A stretch of 41,161 bases of DNA from Bacillus sp. SG-1 (GCF_000181495.1 NZ_ABCF01000022.1:1-41161), one strand, 5' to 3'. Positions 16,946 through 26,177 are shown, counted from the first letter of the stretch. The notes: generated by a model not told the origin, from the letters alone. Made by a program: numbers and translations.

Positions 16946-18055
16946 ATGAAATCTGTCCTTTTATACTACCCTTTTACAATGGTAGAAAATGCTAATAGCG
17001 GTTCCAAGCTTAGACCTATTGAAATGTACAAAGCATTCCTTAAATGGGGAAAACGGAATGGTATTGAAATCGTCTTGATTTCAGGAAATTCCGAGGAAAG
17101 AAGTTCACAATTTGACACATTGAGAAAGGAAGGTAAGTTTGAGCACCTCCTTTTCTGTTATATGGAGAATCAAACTATTCCCTTATGGTTAACAGACGAA
17201 AACCATATTCCAAAAAAGCCCTTCATTGACAGGAAAGTTTTCTCCTTTTTAAAAGCGCGAAATGTTCCAACTGGAGTTTTTTATCGGGATGTTTATTGGA
17301 AGTTTGATGACTTATACCCTCTTTCAGGTATAAAGAAAACAATCATGCAATCGATTTACAAGCTCGAGGAAAGGTTTTATGAGAAATATTGCGAGGTTAT
17401 TTACCTCCCGAGTGATGCAATGGGGAAATTTGTAAATATAAATAGGAACAAAGTCGCTTTGCCGCCAGGCGGGAAAAGCCAAGAGCTGAATTCAAAAGAA
17501 CAAACTTCTCAATTAAGAGGGCTATATGTTGGCGGAATCAATAATGAAGCATATGGCTTGCCTTTATTACTTAAAGCTTTAAAAATATTCAACGAAAAAG
17601 AAGAACGATTGTCGCTTACTGTTGTCTGTAGAAAGGACGAGCTTAAAAAAGTTTCACAGGATATTCTAAGGGATATACAACAATTAAATGTTAATGTTTT
17701 GCATGTGAGCGGTTCAGAGCTAGATGAGGTTTATAAAAGAACTGATATCGCTTTCATACCGAGAGAGAAAACAACCTATAATGACTTTTCAGTTCCGGTA
17801 AAATTGGTGGAATATCTTTCAAATGGACTCCCGGTTGTGGCTACCAACTGTGCAGCTCAACAAGAATTTATTGAGTCAGGTCCGTATGGTGTAGTAGGGG
17901 AAGCCAATGTCAATAGCTTTATTCAAGCTATTGAAAAGATTAGTGACAATTTACCCTTCTATAATGAAAAGATTGTAGAAAACTTTTTAACTAATCATTC
18001 CTGGGATGCACGTGTTGAAAAGGTTCAAAAAACATTGTTAAAGGAGAAGTCATGA
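16946..18055 (+). CDS. Glycosyltransferase, GT-B fold, group 1 type
   Basis: A 369-aa soluble protein, probably peripheral on the inner membrane. The N-terminus (MKSVLLYYPFTMVENANSGS) looks like the acceptor half of a GT4-like enzyme. The C-terminal donor half has GLYVGGINNEAYGLPLLLKAL, then IAFIPREKTTYND and VKLVEYLSNGLPVVATNC, where the glutamate of LVEYLSNGLP matches the family E-x7-E region. Donor and acceptor cannot be read from sequence. One of three glycosyltransferases in the locus. AAGGGGAA precedes the ATG, and the gene overlaps the next by four bases. Confidence 0.8.
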   Translation: MKSVLLYYPFTMVENANSGSKLRPIEMYKAFLKWGKRNGIEIVLISGNSEERSSQFDTLRKEGKFEHLLFCYMENQTIPLWLTDENHIPKKPFIDRKVFSFLKARNVPTGVFYRDVYWKFDDLYPLSGIKKTIMQSIYKLEERFYEKYCEVIYLPSDAMGKFVNINRNKVALPPGGKSQELNSKEQTSQLRGLYVGGINNEAYGLPLLLKALKIFNEKEERLSLTVVCRKDELKKVSQDILRDIQQLNVNVLHVSGSELDEVYKRTDIAFIPREKTTYNDFSVPVKLVEYLSNGLPVVATNCAAQQEFIESGPYGVVGEANVNSFIQAIEKISDNLPFYNEKIVENFLTNHSWDARVEKVQKTLLKEKS

Positions 18056-19134
18056 AAGTAATCTTATTAGCTCCGAGTAGGTCAATACACACACATAAAT
18101 GGGCAAAGTTTTATCAGGAAAGAGGCATTCAGGTTAAGGTTGCTACGTTTTCTGATCATTATTCCGAGGAAAATGCCAAGCAGGTAGATACCTTTACTCT
18201 TCCTAAACACCTTCCAGGAAAGATGTCTTATTTCTCAGCTGTATTTGCATTGAGGAAATTAATTAATGAATTTAAGCCGGATATTCTTCATGCCCATTAT
18301 GTATCCAGTTACGGTGTATTAGGGGCGCTGGCTAATTTTCATCCCTATTATGTATCTGTTTGGGGAAGGGATGTCTTTCAATTTCCTCAACAGGGACAAG
18401 TCAATAAAAAGCTTGTAGAATTTGCTCTGAAAAAAGCTGATGTTATCTGTTCAACTAGTAAAGTGATGGCTGTAGAAACAAACTTGTATACAGATAAAGA
18501 AATTCACGTTACGCCATTTGGGGTCAATATGGAGTATTTCAATCCGGAAAACAACGAGATTGGACACGATAAGAAGGTAATTGGCACTGTAAAAGCCTTA
18601 GAAGATAAATATGGTATAGGAGACCTTGTAAGGGCATTTGCTATCGTCCATGAGAATCATCCTGATACTGAGTTGTTGATAGTAGGGGACGGACGTCAGA
18701 GAAAGGAATACGAGGATCTGGCAGCCCAACTTGGCATTGCAAATGTAACCACCTTTACCGGAAAGGTACCTAACGAGGAAGTTCCTGATTATATTAAAAA
18801 GATGACTGTCTTTGCTGTTCCATCAACCGAAAACAGTGAAAGTTTTGGAGTGGCTGCAGTAGAATCTATGGCGTGTGGAGTACCTGTTGTTGTGTCAAAC
18901 ATAGGAGGGTTACCTGAAGTTGTAGTGGACGGCATAACCGGTATTGTAGTTCCAAAAGAGAACCCCCAGAAGTTGGCAGAAGCATTTACAAGAATCATTG
19001 AGGATCGTCAACTTGCTGTTCGAATGGGAGAAGAAGGGATAAAGCATGTAGCTAAACATTTTAATTGGATAGATAATGCCAATTACATGTTGACTCTTTA
19101 CGACAAAACCCTAAAGGGAGGAGAAGGAGTATGA
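18052..19134 (+). CDS. Glycosyltransferase family 4
   Basis: A 360-aa GT4 retaining glycosyltransferase. The N-terminal half has HTHKWAKFYQERGI and ILHAHYVSSYGVLG. The C-terminal half has TPFGVNMEYFNP, LLIVGDGRQRKEY, TFTGKVPNEEVPDYI and the donor-binding SFGVAAVESMACGVPVV followed by GGLPEVVVDGITGIVVP. This E-x7-E motif (SFGVAAVESMACGVPV) is textbook for the family. Sugar specificity is unknown. It overlaps both neighbours with ATGA, so it sits in a tightly coupled run that ends in galU. Confidence 0.88.
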   Translation: MKVILLAPSRSIHTHKWAKFYQERGIQVKVATFSDHYSEENAKQVDTFTLPKHLPGKMSYFSAVFALRKLINEFKPDILHAHYVSSYGVLGALANFHPYYVSVWGRDVFQFPQQGQVNKKLVEFALKKADVICSTSKVMAVETNLYTDKEIHVTPFGVNMEYFNPENNEIGHDKKVIGTVKALEDKYGIGDLVRAFAIVHENHPDTELLIVGDGRQRKEYEDLAAQLGIANVTTFTGKVPNEEVPDYIKKMTVFAVPSTENSESFGVAAVESMACGVPVVVSNIGGLPEVVVDGITGIVVPKENPQKLAEAFTRIIEDRQLAVRMGEEGIKHVAKHFNWIDNANYMLTLYDKTLKGGEGV

Positions 19135-19991
19135 TTAAAAAAGCTGTTATTCCTGCAGCAGGCTTAGGTACTCGCTTTCTGCCTGCTACTAAAGCTCAGC
19201 CGAAGGAAATGCTGCCTATAGTAGATAAACCAACCATTCAATATATCATTGAAGAAGCGGTAAAGTCGGGTATAGAGGATATCATTATTGTTACTGGCAG
19301 AAGCAAGCGTGCGATAGAAGACCATTTCGATAAATCCGTAGAACTGGAAATGCTACTTGAACGTACTGGGAAGCATGAGATGCTGGAAATTGTAGAATCC
19401 ATATCCAATTTGGTGGATATTCACTATGTAAGACAAAAAGAACCACTAGGTCTTGGACATGCGGTTTTATGTGCAAAAAAATTCATAGGTGACGAACCAT
19501 TTGCAGTATTATTAGGAGACGATATCATTGACAATGAAGTTCCCGCATTAAAGCAGATGATGGATCAATATAACATCGTTCAATCAAGCATCCTTGGAGT
19601 AAATGAGGTTCCGAGGTCTGAAGTAGATAAGTATGGGATTGTATCTTATCAAGAACAGCAAGGGGAATTATACAAAGTAGACAGCTTAGTTGAAAAACCA
19701 GCTGTTGAGGATGCCCCTTCTACTCAGGCGATAGTGGGAAGATACATTTTATCACCGACAATTTTTGAAACTCTGGAAACAGTTAAACCAGATAAAAAGG
19801 GAGAAATCCAATTAACTGAAGCTATCGATAAATTGCTGGATAAAGAAGATATCTACTCTTATATTCTACAAGGGAATCGTTATGATGTAGGAGATAAATT
19901 CGGATTCTTACAAGCCTCAATAGATTTTGCTCTTAAACGTGAAGATTTAAGTGAAAAACTTAAATCGTATTTAAAAAACATCGAGAAATAG
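19131..19991 (+). CDS. galU: UTP-glucose-1-phosphate uridylyltransferase GalU/GtaB
   Basis: A 286-aa cytoplasmic nucleotidyltransferase making UDP-glucose from UTP and glucose-1-phosphate. The whole signature is present: IPAAGLGTRFLPATKAQPKE (residues 7-26), MLPIVDKPTIQYIIEEA, the LLGDDIIDNE metal and uracil region, LVEKPA, and VGRYILSP. Length is typical of GalU/GtaB. It overlaps the preceding glycosyltransferase by four bases. Its presence in the operon suggests the polymer contains glucose, or a sugar made from UDP-glucose. It may be a duplicate of a housekeeping gtaB elsewhere, which cannot be seen here. Confidence 0.94.
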   Translation: MIKKAVIPAAGLGTRFLPATKAQPKEMLPIVDKPTIQYIIEEAVKSGIEDIIIVTGRSKRAIEDHFDKSVELEMLLERTGKHEMLEIVESISNLVDIHYVRQKEPLGLGHAVLCAKKFIGDEPFAVLLGDDIIDNEVPALKQMMDQYNIVQSSILGVNEVPRSEVDKYGIVSYQEQQGELYKVDSLVEKPAVEDAPSTQAIVGRYILSPTIFETLETVKPDKKGEIQLTEAIDKLLDKEDIYSYILQGNRYDVGDKFGFLQASIDFALKREDLSEKLKSYLKNIEK

Positions 19992-20004
19992 TGAGGGTTA
20001 ATTA

Positions 20005-21225
20005 ATGAGAGTAATTTATTTGTGTCAGCATTTCCCTCCTGAAACCGGAGCACCGCAGATTAGGGTGTTCGAAGTAAGCAAAGAGCTTCTTAAACAGGGG
20101 CATCAAATAGAAGTCATTACAGCTTTTCCTCATCATCCACACGGGGTAATTCCTCAAGAGTATAGAGGGAAGTTTTATATGTTTGAAGAGTGGGAAGGGG
20201 TACCTGTCCATCGTACATGGATATACCCGTCAGCAAAAGGGTCCTTCTGGAAACGCTTAGCTTCTTACTTTTCATTTACCTTCAGCTCTTTCTATGGGCT
20301 ATTGAGGGCAAAGCCTACGGACGTCATTATTTGTAATTCACCGCCCCTGTTTTTAGGTATTACAGGGTATTTAGGTGCAAAGTTAAAAGGTGCTAAATTT
20401 GTATTCAATATTGCAGATATTTGGCCTGAATCTGCAGTGGAGCTTGGGATTTTAAAGAATAAAACATTCATTAAATTGGCTGAGATTTTGGAGACTTTCT
20501 TATATAGAAAGTCCTGGAAGATAGCTGCTGCAACTGAAGGGATCAGCGATTATATGATAAAAAAGGGAAAACCTTCTGAAGATATTTTCTTACTCCCGAA
20601 TGGCGTGAATACGGATTTCTTTATGCCTGCACCTCCAGATAAAGGTTTGTTGGAAGAATTAAACCTTCAAGGCAAAACCGTAATTACTTACGGCGGTAAT
20701 CTTGGATATGCCCAAGGGTTGGATTCCATTCTGAAAACCGCGGCAATCCTTCAAGAGAATCATCCTGATATTCATTTCTTATTTGTCGGGGACGGTCCGG
20801 AAAAGGATACATTATTAGCTCTTAAGGAAGAATTAAAGCTTTCAAATGTTACTTTTTATGGGGCGGTTCCTTTAGAAAGAATGCCGCAGGTCTTTTCAAT
20901 TTCTGACTTTAGTATCGTTTCCTTGAGAAACATTAATTTGTTTAAAGGAGCACGGCCTTCAAAGATATTCCCTGCTCTATCTACAGGAACTCCTGTAATT
21001 TATTGCGGGGTTGGGGAATCAGCAAAAATCCTGGAAACTAAAAACTGTGGCAGAATTGCACCTCCAGAGGATCCTGAAGGAATTGCGAACGTCATAAAGG
21101 ATTTAGAGAATCTTACTAAAGAGGAATATGGGGAGATGGCTAAAAATGGAAGGGAACTCGCGGTAGATGAGTATTCCTGGAAAAGAATTGTAGACGATTT
21201 ATTGATTAATATTGAAAAAAAATAA
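20005..21225 (+). CDS. Glycosyltransferase family 4, WbuB-like
   Basis: A 406-aa GT4 enzyme. The opening IYLCQHFPPETGAPQIRVFE and TAFPHHPHGVIPQEYRGK are hallmarks of the WbuB-like subgroup, whose characterised members add a sugar to a lipid-linked acceptor early in repeat-unit assembly. IADIWPESAVELGIL follows mid-protein. The donor half shows LPNGVNTDFF, VTYGGNLGYAQGLD-like ITYGGNLGYAQGLD, FVGDGPEKD and RPSKIFPALSTGTPVIYCG. Last gene of the locus, 13 bases after galU and directly before a strong terminator. As the only WbuB-like member it is a candidate for adding the second sugar onto TagO-made undecaprenyl-PP-GlcNAc, but that is inference. Confidence 0.88.
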   Translation: MRVIYLCQHFPPETGAPQIRVFEVSKELLKQGHQIEVITAFPHHPHGVIPQEYRGKFYMFEEWEGVPVHRTWIYPSAKGSFWKRLASYFSFTFSSFYGLLRAKPTDVIICNSPPLFLGITGYLGAKLKGAKFVFNIADIWPESAVELGILKNKTFIKLAEILETFLYRKSWKIAAATEGISDYMIKKGKPSEDIFLLPNGVNTDFFMPAPPDKGLLEELNLQGKTVITYGGNLGYAQGLDSILKTAAILQENHPDIHFLFVGDGPEKDTLLALKEELKLSNVTFYGAVPLERMPQVFSISDFSIVSLRNINLFKGARPSKIFPALSTGTPVIYCGVGESAKILETKNCGRIAPPEDPEGIANVIKDLENLTKEEYGEMAKNGRELAVDEYSWKRIVDDLLINIEKK

Positions 21226-21254
21226 GCACAGGTTATCCTGTGCTTATTTTTTGT
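21221..21254. terminator. Bidirectional terminator closing the polysaccharide locus
   Basis: A perfect 12-bp stem (21221-21232 with 21237-21248, TTAT loop) has T-runs on the plus-strand exit and on the minus-strand exit (complement of the A-run at 21215-21222). It serves the locus on the plus strand and the SpoIID-like gene on the minus strand. Confidence 0.88.
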
Positions 21255-21258
21255 GTTT

Positions 21259-22797
21259 CTATTTAGATACGGTTGTACCTTGGAAGTAGTGAGTAATGAT
21301 TTGTTCAGCAGTCCAGCCTTGTTCAGCATAACCTTTTGCTCCATATTGGCTCATACCGATCCGATGCCCCCAACCTTTACCGTTAAGGGTGATGTTCGTT
21401 ATACCATTGATGGTAGGATAAGCCTGTATTCCAGTAGGAGTTTGAACATTGACTTCATCTGCAGAGATTGCAGTAATACCTGAAGAGGTCTGAACCGATT
21501 GCCCATCCATTCCCTCAAGCGTAACAATACCGCTCGTTGTCTGTACACTAAAAGTATTTACTTGCTTTGTTAATTTCATATCAAACCAGTTAGAATAGAG
21601 CATATTGTAAACACTGGAACTAGGTAAAGGGAAAAGCTTTCTTATTACAGATTCATTCCCATTGATGGTTTTGGAACCATCTGTCGTTTGTACTGTTACC
21701 CCTCTTACTTCACCATTTTGTCCTGGCTTGGAAAGTGACATATCCAACAGGGAAGTGGTAGAAGGGTTAAACCCAAACTGAGTCAATACCTGTTCTGGCG
21801 AAAAGTCTACCGTCCAATTACTGTATACAGATTTTTCATATGGATCATCTACTGATGATAGGTATGGATATGACGATTGATTTGAGTTCCAAACATCTCC
21901 AACATTAGCAGTCCGGCCGCCGCTGGTGGAAAAGAAAAATGTTTGAATAACCTTACCATTATATCGTACGACTAGACCATTTGTTTCCTGGATAGCAGCA
22001 TTCGTCCGGGAATCTTCGCTTGAGTATCCTCTGTAGACTTGACTGGATGCTGTATCTGAAAGTGTCATGGAGTTTGCAGCATAACTTCTTGCAGCAATCG
22101 CCTGTGCTTTCAATGCCTCTTTTGGCCAAGAGGCAGGCATTTCATTAGGAACTACACCTTTTAAATAGTTTTCTAAATCCAGGTAGTTAACAATCTGCAA
22201 ATTACCCCCATTTGAGGTTACTTTATAGCTCCCTCTGTAGGATCTGCCATTATTTACTTTTCCTAAATTGAGTGTGTTATTTATTGCCTCTTGGAATGTT
22301 ACATTGTTGCCCGGGACCCAGCCATTTCCATTAGTTGAAGAGACATTATACCAAACTTCACCTGAAGAATTAGTGAAAATACCGATGTATGGGGCTGCTT
22401 CACCTGCGTTAAACTGTTTGATGACTTCATACGAAGAAGTAGCACCCTTCCTTAAGGCAGTTTGCTGACCGAAAACTACCATTTTAGGTAATGAATCTAA
22501 TTCTTCAAGTTTAAACCCTTTGGTAGAGTTAATAGTGCTGCTTGAAAATTGAGCAGAAATTCCACTGGTTAGTTTTTTGAAATTAATAGTCGTTTTTGTA
22601 GGAAGATAGCTTACTGCATTGGTATCAAGGTTAACAAGCTGAAAGGTCCCTTCGGTAATAATGCTTCCGGAAGTAGAGTTAACAATTGATACATTTGTTT
22701 GTTTATTGTATTGGACTGGTTGCATTGCTTTAAATGTCTGAGGATTTAACAACGAGATCAAGAAAAATCCTATTATAATAATAGTAAATTTCTTCAT
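21259..22797 (-). CDS. SpoIID/LytB-domain wall protein with SH3b domain
   Basis: A 512-aa exported protein with a signal peptide at about 1-24. Residues about 108-165 are an SH3b domain (QQTALRKGATSSYEVIKQ...WYNVSS). Residues about 180-350 are a SpoIID domain: VVPNEMPASWPKEALKAQAI with candidate catalytic E219, AARSYAANS, YRGYSSED and FFFSTSGGRTANVGDVW. The C-terminal GWGHRIGMSQYGAKGYAEQ (about 478-496) is the closing SpoIID motif. SpoIID itself is a transglycosylase that cleaves denuded glycan strands; B. subtilis LytB is a modifier of the LytC amidase. Residues about 415-465 contain three VQT-x-x-GI repeats between the two SpoIID parts. AGGTGAG lies before the ATG, which is one base after the stop of the upstream SH3b gene, so they are co-translated. 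Confidence 0.87.
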   Translation of the reverse strand: MKKFTIIIIGFFLISLLNPQTFKAMQPVQYNKQTNVSIVNSTSGSIITEGTFQLVNLDTNAVSYLPTKTTINFKKLTSGISAQFSSSTINSTKGFKLEELDSLPKMVVFGQQTALRKGATSSYEVIKQFNAGEAAPYIGIFTNSSGEVWYNVSSTNGNGWVPGNNVTFQEAINNTLNLGKVNNGRSYRGSYKVTSNGGNLQIVNYLDLENYLKGVVPNEMPASWPKEALKAQAIAARSYAANSMTLSDTASSQVYRGYSSEDSRTNAAIQETNGLVVRYNGKVIQTFFFSTSGGRTANVGDVWNSNQSSYPYLSSVDDPYEKSVYSNWTVDFSPEQVLTQFGFNPSTTSLLDMSLSKPGQNGEVRGVTVQTTDGSKTINGNESVIRKLFPLPSSSVYNMLYSNWFDMKLTKQVNTFSVQTTSGIVTLEGMDGQSVQTSSGITAISADEVNVQTPTGIQAYPTINGITNITLNGKGWGHRIGMSQYGAKGYAEQGWTAEQIITHYFQGTTVSK

Positions 22798-22798
22798 T

Positions 22799-23488
22799 TT
22801 ATCTCACCTCAGCCAAGCTGCTGATTATCCACCCGCGGTCTCCGTTCGACATTTCTACATTGTACCAGGTTTCACCTAGGGTATTTTTGAAAGATTGAAT
22901 ATACTTTAAAGTGGTTCCCCCTGGAATAGTAGTCTTGATAGTATAGTTCGTGGTGGCTCCAGCTCTCAGGTGAACATCACTTTTTGTTACAACTTGAGTT
23001 GGCGCAGGATTACTTTGCTTAGTTGTAGAAACATCACCGGAATAAATCCAACCTTTTACTGTACTGGATAATTCCACTCTATACCATAGCCCCATACTGG
23101 TAGTATATTTATCTATTACTTTTAAAGAAGAACCATGGGATTTAGTTGCAACAACTTTATACTGGCGAGTTGCCCCTGAATGAATGGTAACATTGTCATT
23201 GATAGTGTACACAGTAGATGGCAATGCAGGAGTTACATCACCTGACCCAACATCTCCATTATCGATCTTTTCTTTTAATGCATTGATTTGTGTTTGTTGT
23301 GACTGGACGGTTTGTTCTAATTGACTGATCCTGCTATTAACCGGAGATAGTTGGGATTTCACCCAATCTACACTTGCTAATAGAACATTTGAATTAGCAG
23401 ATGTGTTTGCAGGTGTTGACATTCCAATCCCAGTTGCTAGACCTACTGTCACTGCTAAAGCAGCTACTATTTTCTTCGATTTGAACAT
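22799..23488 (-). CDS. Secreted protein with coiled coil and two SH3b domains
   Basis: A 229-aa exported protein. Signal peptide at 1-31, a coiled coil at about 42-74 (SRISQLEQTVQSQQTQINAL), a short linker, then two SH3b domains at about 92-155 (NVTIHSGATRQYKVV...WYRVELSS) and 166-229 (DVHLRAGATTNYTIK...WYNVEMSN). No enzymatic domain is present. The SH3b type matches those in the flanking amidase and SpoIID-like protein. An accessory protein that binds the wall and perhaps brings enzymes together through the coiled coil is reasonable; it takes the place of LytA in the lytABC comparison but is not its homologue by anything I can see. AAGGAGTG precedes the ATG. Coupled to the downstream SpoIID-like gene. 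Confidence 0.75.
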   Translation of the reverse strand: MFKSKKIVAALAVTVGLATGIGMSTPANTSANSNVLLASVDWVKSQLSPVNSRISQLEQTVQSQQTQINALKEKIDNGDVGSGDVTPALPSTVYTINDNVTIHSGATRQYKVVATKSHGSSLKVIDKYTTSMGLWYRVELSSTVKGWIYSGDVSTTKQSNPAPTQVVTKSDVHLRAGATTNYTIKTTIPGGTTLKYIQSFKNTLGETWYNVEMSNGDRGWIISSLAEVR

Positions 23489-23511
23489 TTTTTACACTCC
23501 TTTTAATTTAA

Positions 23512-23534
23512 AAGGGTGATAGATTATCACCCTT
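23512..23534 (-). terminator. Hairpin after the amidase gene
   Basis: A perfect 9-bp stem (23512-23520 with 23526-23534) just past the amidase stop is followed on the minus strand by TTTAAATT. It lies only about 25 bases before the next start and has a poor T-run, so partial read-through into the SH3b-spoIID-like pair is likely. Confidence 0.6.
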
Positions 23535-23540
23535 AATTTT

Positions 23541-26177
23541 TTAATAGTTAAAGTACTCTTCTAGACCTTTTCTAATTCCTAAGGCTGCTTGTCTTCTAAA
23601 ACTCTCTGTTTTCAACTTAGCTTCTTCTGTTGGATTTGAGAGGAATGCCAACTCAACAAGGACACTTGGAAGTTCATTTTCTCTGTTAACATGGAATAGT
23701 TGCTCTTTAACACCTCGGTTGGCTGTGCCTATTTGAGAGACCATATGACTTTGGACGGCTTTTCCTAGTAAGTAGCTTTTGGGGCCATTAAAATTAACCG
23801 ATTTATTATAAAAAGTGGTGGAACCGGCCGCTTCTCTAGTGAAAGAATCAGCATGTATGCTTATAAATGCGTCATAGTCCGATTTATTGGAAATATCCGT
23901 TCTTTCATAGAGTTCTAAGAAAGTATCATTGCTTCTTGTAAGTTTTACAACCGCACCTGCTCTTTCTAGTTCTTCTTTCAGATAGAGGGCAGTATATAAA
24001 TTTACTTCTTTTTCCAACAGCCCCGTTATACCTGTTGCACCACTATCATGTCCACCGTGGCCTGCATCAATGATAATTTTTTTACCAGATAAGCCTTTAG
24101 GTAAGACTTTAATTGAAAGACTATCATCATGATCTCTTAATGTATAAGTGTAGCCAGGAGAAAATGTTATGATCATTGCTTTCTCACCGTTTGAGAGTGT
24201 TTGAGATTCTATTGATGAGATGCCTTTCGGATTACTTGATGGGATAACAAGATCAGTTAATCCTCCAAATATTTTAATTTTGTTTTTTGACAACGAAGAA
24301 TAAGATAAGTCAAACTCTGATGGTTTTTTCCAAGTTACATAGAGATCTTTCCCAACTGAAGAGGTAGCTGGCTGGATTAAACTTTGTTTAGAGATATTAG
24401 AAACCTGAGACTTATTGACCCAGCCTCTTTCACCATCTGCTGTCTCTACGTTTATCCAATCGTTTAACTCTCGCAAAACCAGTAAGGTTTCATTCAGCTC
24501 AAGATTTTCTGATATTGCATAATGTGAGCTCGCACCTTTTCTTAGAACAGCTTTTTGAAGTGCATAAATTCTAACGTAGTCAGTTTTAACTTCATAATCA
24601 GGCACCCAGCCTTTGGTGCCGTCTTGTAATTGAACATTTATCCATTTTTCATTAGAAGAGTTTATAAACTCTGAAAGCAGGGTAACTCTATCACTATAGG
24701 ATATTGTGCGTTTTACAGGATACTGATAGGTGGCACCTGAGCGCATGATACCACGCTGTGTTCTTATATTAATGGTTGTATTTAATTTGATGGTTGAGTC
24801 AGTAACAACTGATTCATGTGCCCATATGAACTGTCCATTATATAATGCGTTATACCAAGTGTTGCCGTTACTGTCTTTTTCTTCTCTAACAGCAGTAATA
24901 TGTGTCCCTTTAGATGTTTGATCTACTACCAGACTGTCTAAGGATGGAGCACTTCTTAAATTGGCTACATCTACACTTATATAAAGAGATTTATTTATAC
25001 TTGAACTTTCAGTTAATGAATCAATGATCACCCAACCGCTCAGTTGATCGCTGACTTGTACTCGAACCCATGTTTCATTAAAACCATTTTCAAAGGTGCT
25101 TATAACTTTCACCTTTTGATTAGCACGGAGCTTTTCTACAATTTTATAGCTGGTAGTTGCCCCGCTATGAACATTTACTCCATTAACTTTTGCATACATA
25201 TTATCAGGTAAAACTATCTCTGTTTCAGGTTCTGTATCTTGAGAAGGTGGAGCCTGTTCTCTAAAGGCAGTATTATGAATCCAACCTTTAGTTGTTCCTA
25301 AGTCAACCCTGTGCCACGCTTCCCCTTTAGAATTGGTAAAGGAGTCTATTACAGTTAATTCATCTGATTTCCTGACAGTGTGCACTACGTCATAATCACT
25401 TGTAGCACCTTTATGTACAAAGGCGGAATCTACTGTCACTCTCATTAATTTAATTTCGGGGGGGAGGGGAGTTTCAGCCTCTTTAAATGCTTTTGAGTTT
25501 ACCCAGCCTTTAACAGTGCCTAAGTCGACTCTATACCATAATTCCTTTTGACTATTAGTAAAGGAGTCTAAAATAATAACAGTATCTCCAGCTTGGACCC
25601 TGGCCACTTCGTCATATGCTTCTGTTGCGCCTTTTTTTACGACAGAAGATAGAATAACAACTTTTTGTTTAGTTTCAGCAGAAGGTCCAGGTGCAGATAT
25701 CAGAGGCGTCTCTGACAATAGCCTGTGAAAAACCCAGCCTCTTTTACCGTCAAATTCAATTCGGTACCATAATTCATTAAGACTGTTTTCAAACGTATCT
25801 ATTACTTTTACAACTTTACCAGTATTTAGTTTATCAATGACAGAATATGAGGTGCTGGCACCTTTGCGAATATTAACAGTGTCAGCATTAATAGTTGTCT
25901 CTTTACCTATTAAACTACTTTCCGCTGTACTGGCACTGGGAACCCATCCTTTTACCTTACCTAAATCTATTCTATACCATTTTTCACCTTGGGCATTTGT
26001 AAATTCATCAATTACATTAATTTCTGTTCCTTTTTCTAAGTGCATTACAACTGGATACTGAGGAGTAGCGCCTTTTCTGACCTCAACATTATCTTTTAGT
26101 GAGAGTTCGTCGGCATTGACTACCCAAGGAAACAAAAATGCTGTTGAAAGCACTGAGGAAGCTATTATTCTTTTCAC
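23541..26177 (-). CDS. N-acetylmuramoyl-L-alanine amidase with eight SH3b repeats
   Basis: A large 878-aa secreted autolysin. Signal peptide at 1-22. Eight SH3b repeats fill about residues 23-600; the most regular share V.[KRH][KS]GAT..Y.V and W.RVDLG..KGW. Repeat 6 (VANLRSAPSLDSL) is a divergent, more classical SH3b. Residues about 610-695 look like an AMIN-type beta domain. Residues about 700-878 are an Amidase_3 catalytic domain: IIIDAGHGGHDSGATG (zinc ligand H707), LLEKEVNL (E722), SIHADS (H775) and LVELAFLSN (catalytic E842). It cleaves between MurNAc and L-Ala. GTG start with GGAGGT at good spacing. It has its own candidate promoter and sits where LytC/CwlB sits relative to an LCP gene in B. 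subtilis. SH3b repeats replace the SPOR/CWB repeats of LytC. Confidence 0.92.
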   Translation of the reverse strand: MKRIIASSVLSTAFLFPWVVNADELSLKDNVEVRKGATPQYPVVMHLEKGTEINVIDEFTNAQGEKWYRIDLGKVKGWVPSASTAESSLIGKETTINADTVNIRKGASTSYSVIDKLNTGKVVKVIDTFENSLNELWYRIEFDGKRGWVFHRLLSETPLISAPGPSAETKQKVVILSSVVKKGATEAYDEVARVQAGDTVIILDSFTNSQKELWYRVDLGTVKGWVNSKAFKEAETPLPPEIKLMRVTVDSAFVHKGATSDYDVVHTVRKSDELTVIDSFTNSKGEAWHRVDLGTTKGWIHNTAFREQAPPSQDTEPETEIVLPDNMYAKVNGVNVHSGATTSYKIVEKLRANQKVKVISTFENGFNETWVRVQVSDQLSGWVIIDSLTESSSINKSLYISVDVANLRSAPSLDSLVVDQTSKGTHITAVREEKDSNGNTWYNALYNGQFIWAHESVVTDSTIKLNTTINIRTQRGIMRSGATYQYPVKRTISYSDRVTLLSEFINSSNEKWINVQLQDGTKGWVPDYEVKTDYVRIYALQKAVLRKGASSHYAISENLELNETLLVLRELNDWINVETADGERGWVNKSQVSNISKQSLIQPATSSVGKDLYVTWKKPSEFDLSYSSLSKNKIKIFGGLTDLVIPSSNPKGISSIESQTLSNGEKAMIITFSPGYTYTLRDHDDSLSIKVLPKGLSGKKIIIDAGHGGHDSGATGITGLLEKEVNLYTALYLKEELERAGAVVKLTRSNDTFLELYERTDISNKSDYDAFISIHADSFTREAAGSTTFYNKSVNFNGPKSYLLGKAVQSHMVSQIGTANRGVKEQLFHVNRENELPSVLVELAFLSNPTEEAKLKTESFRRQAALGIRKGLEEYFNY

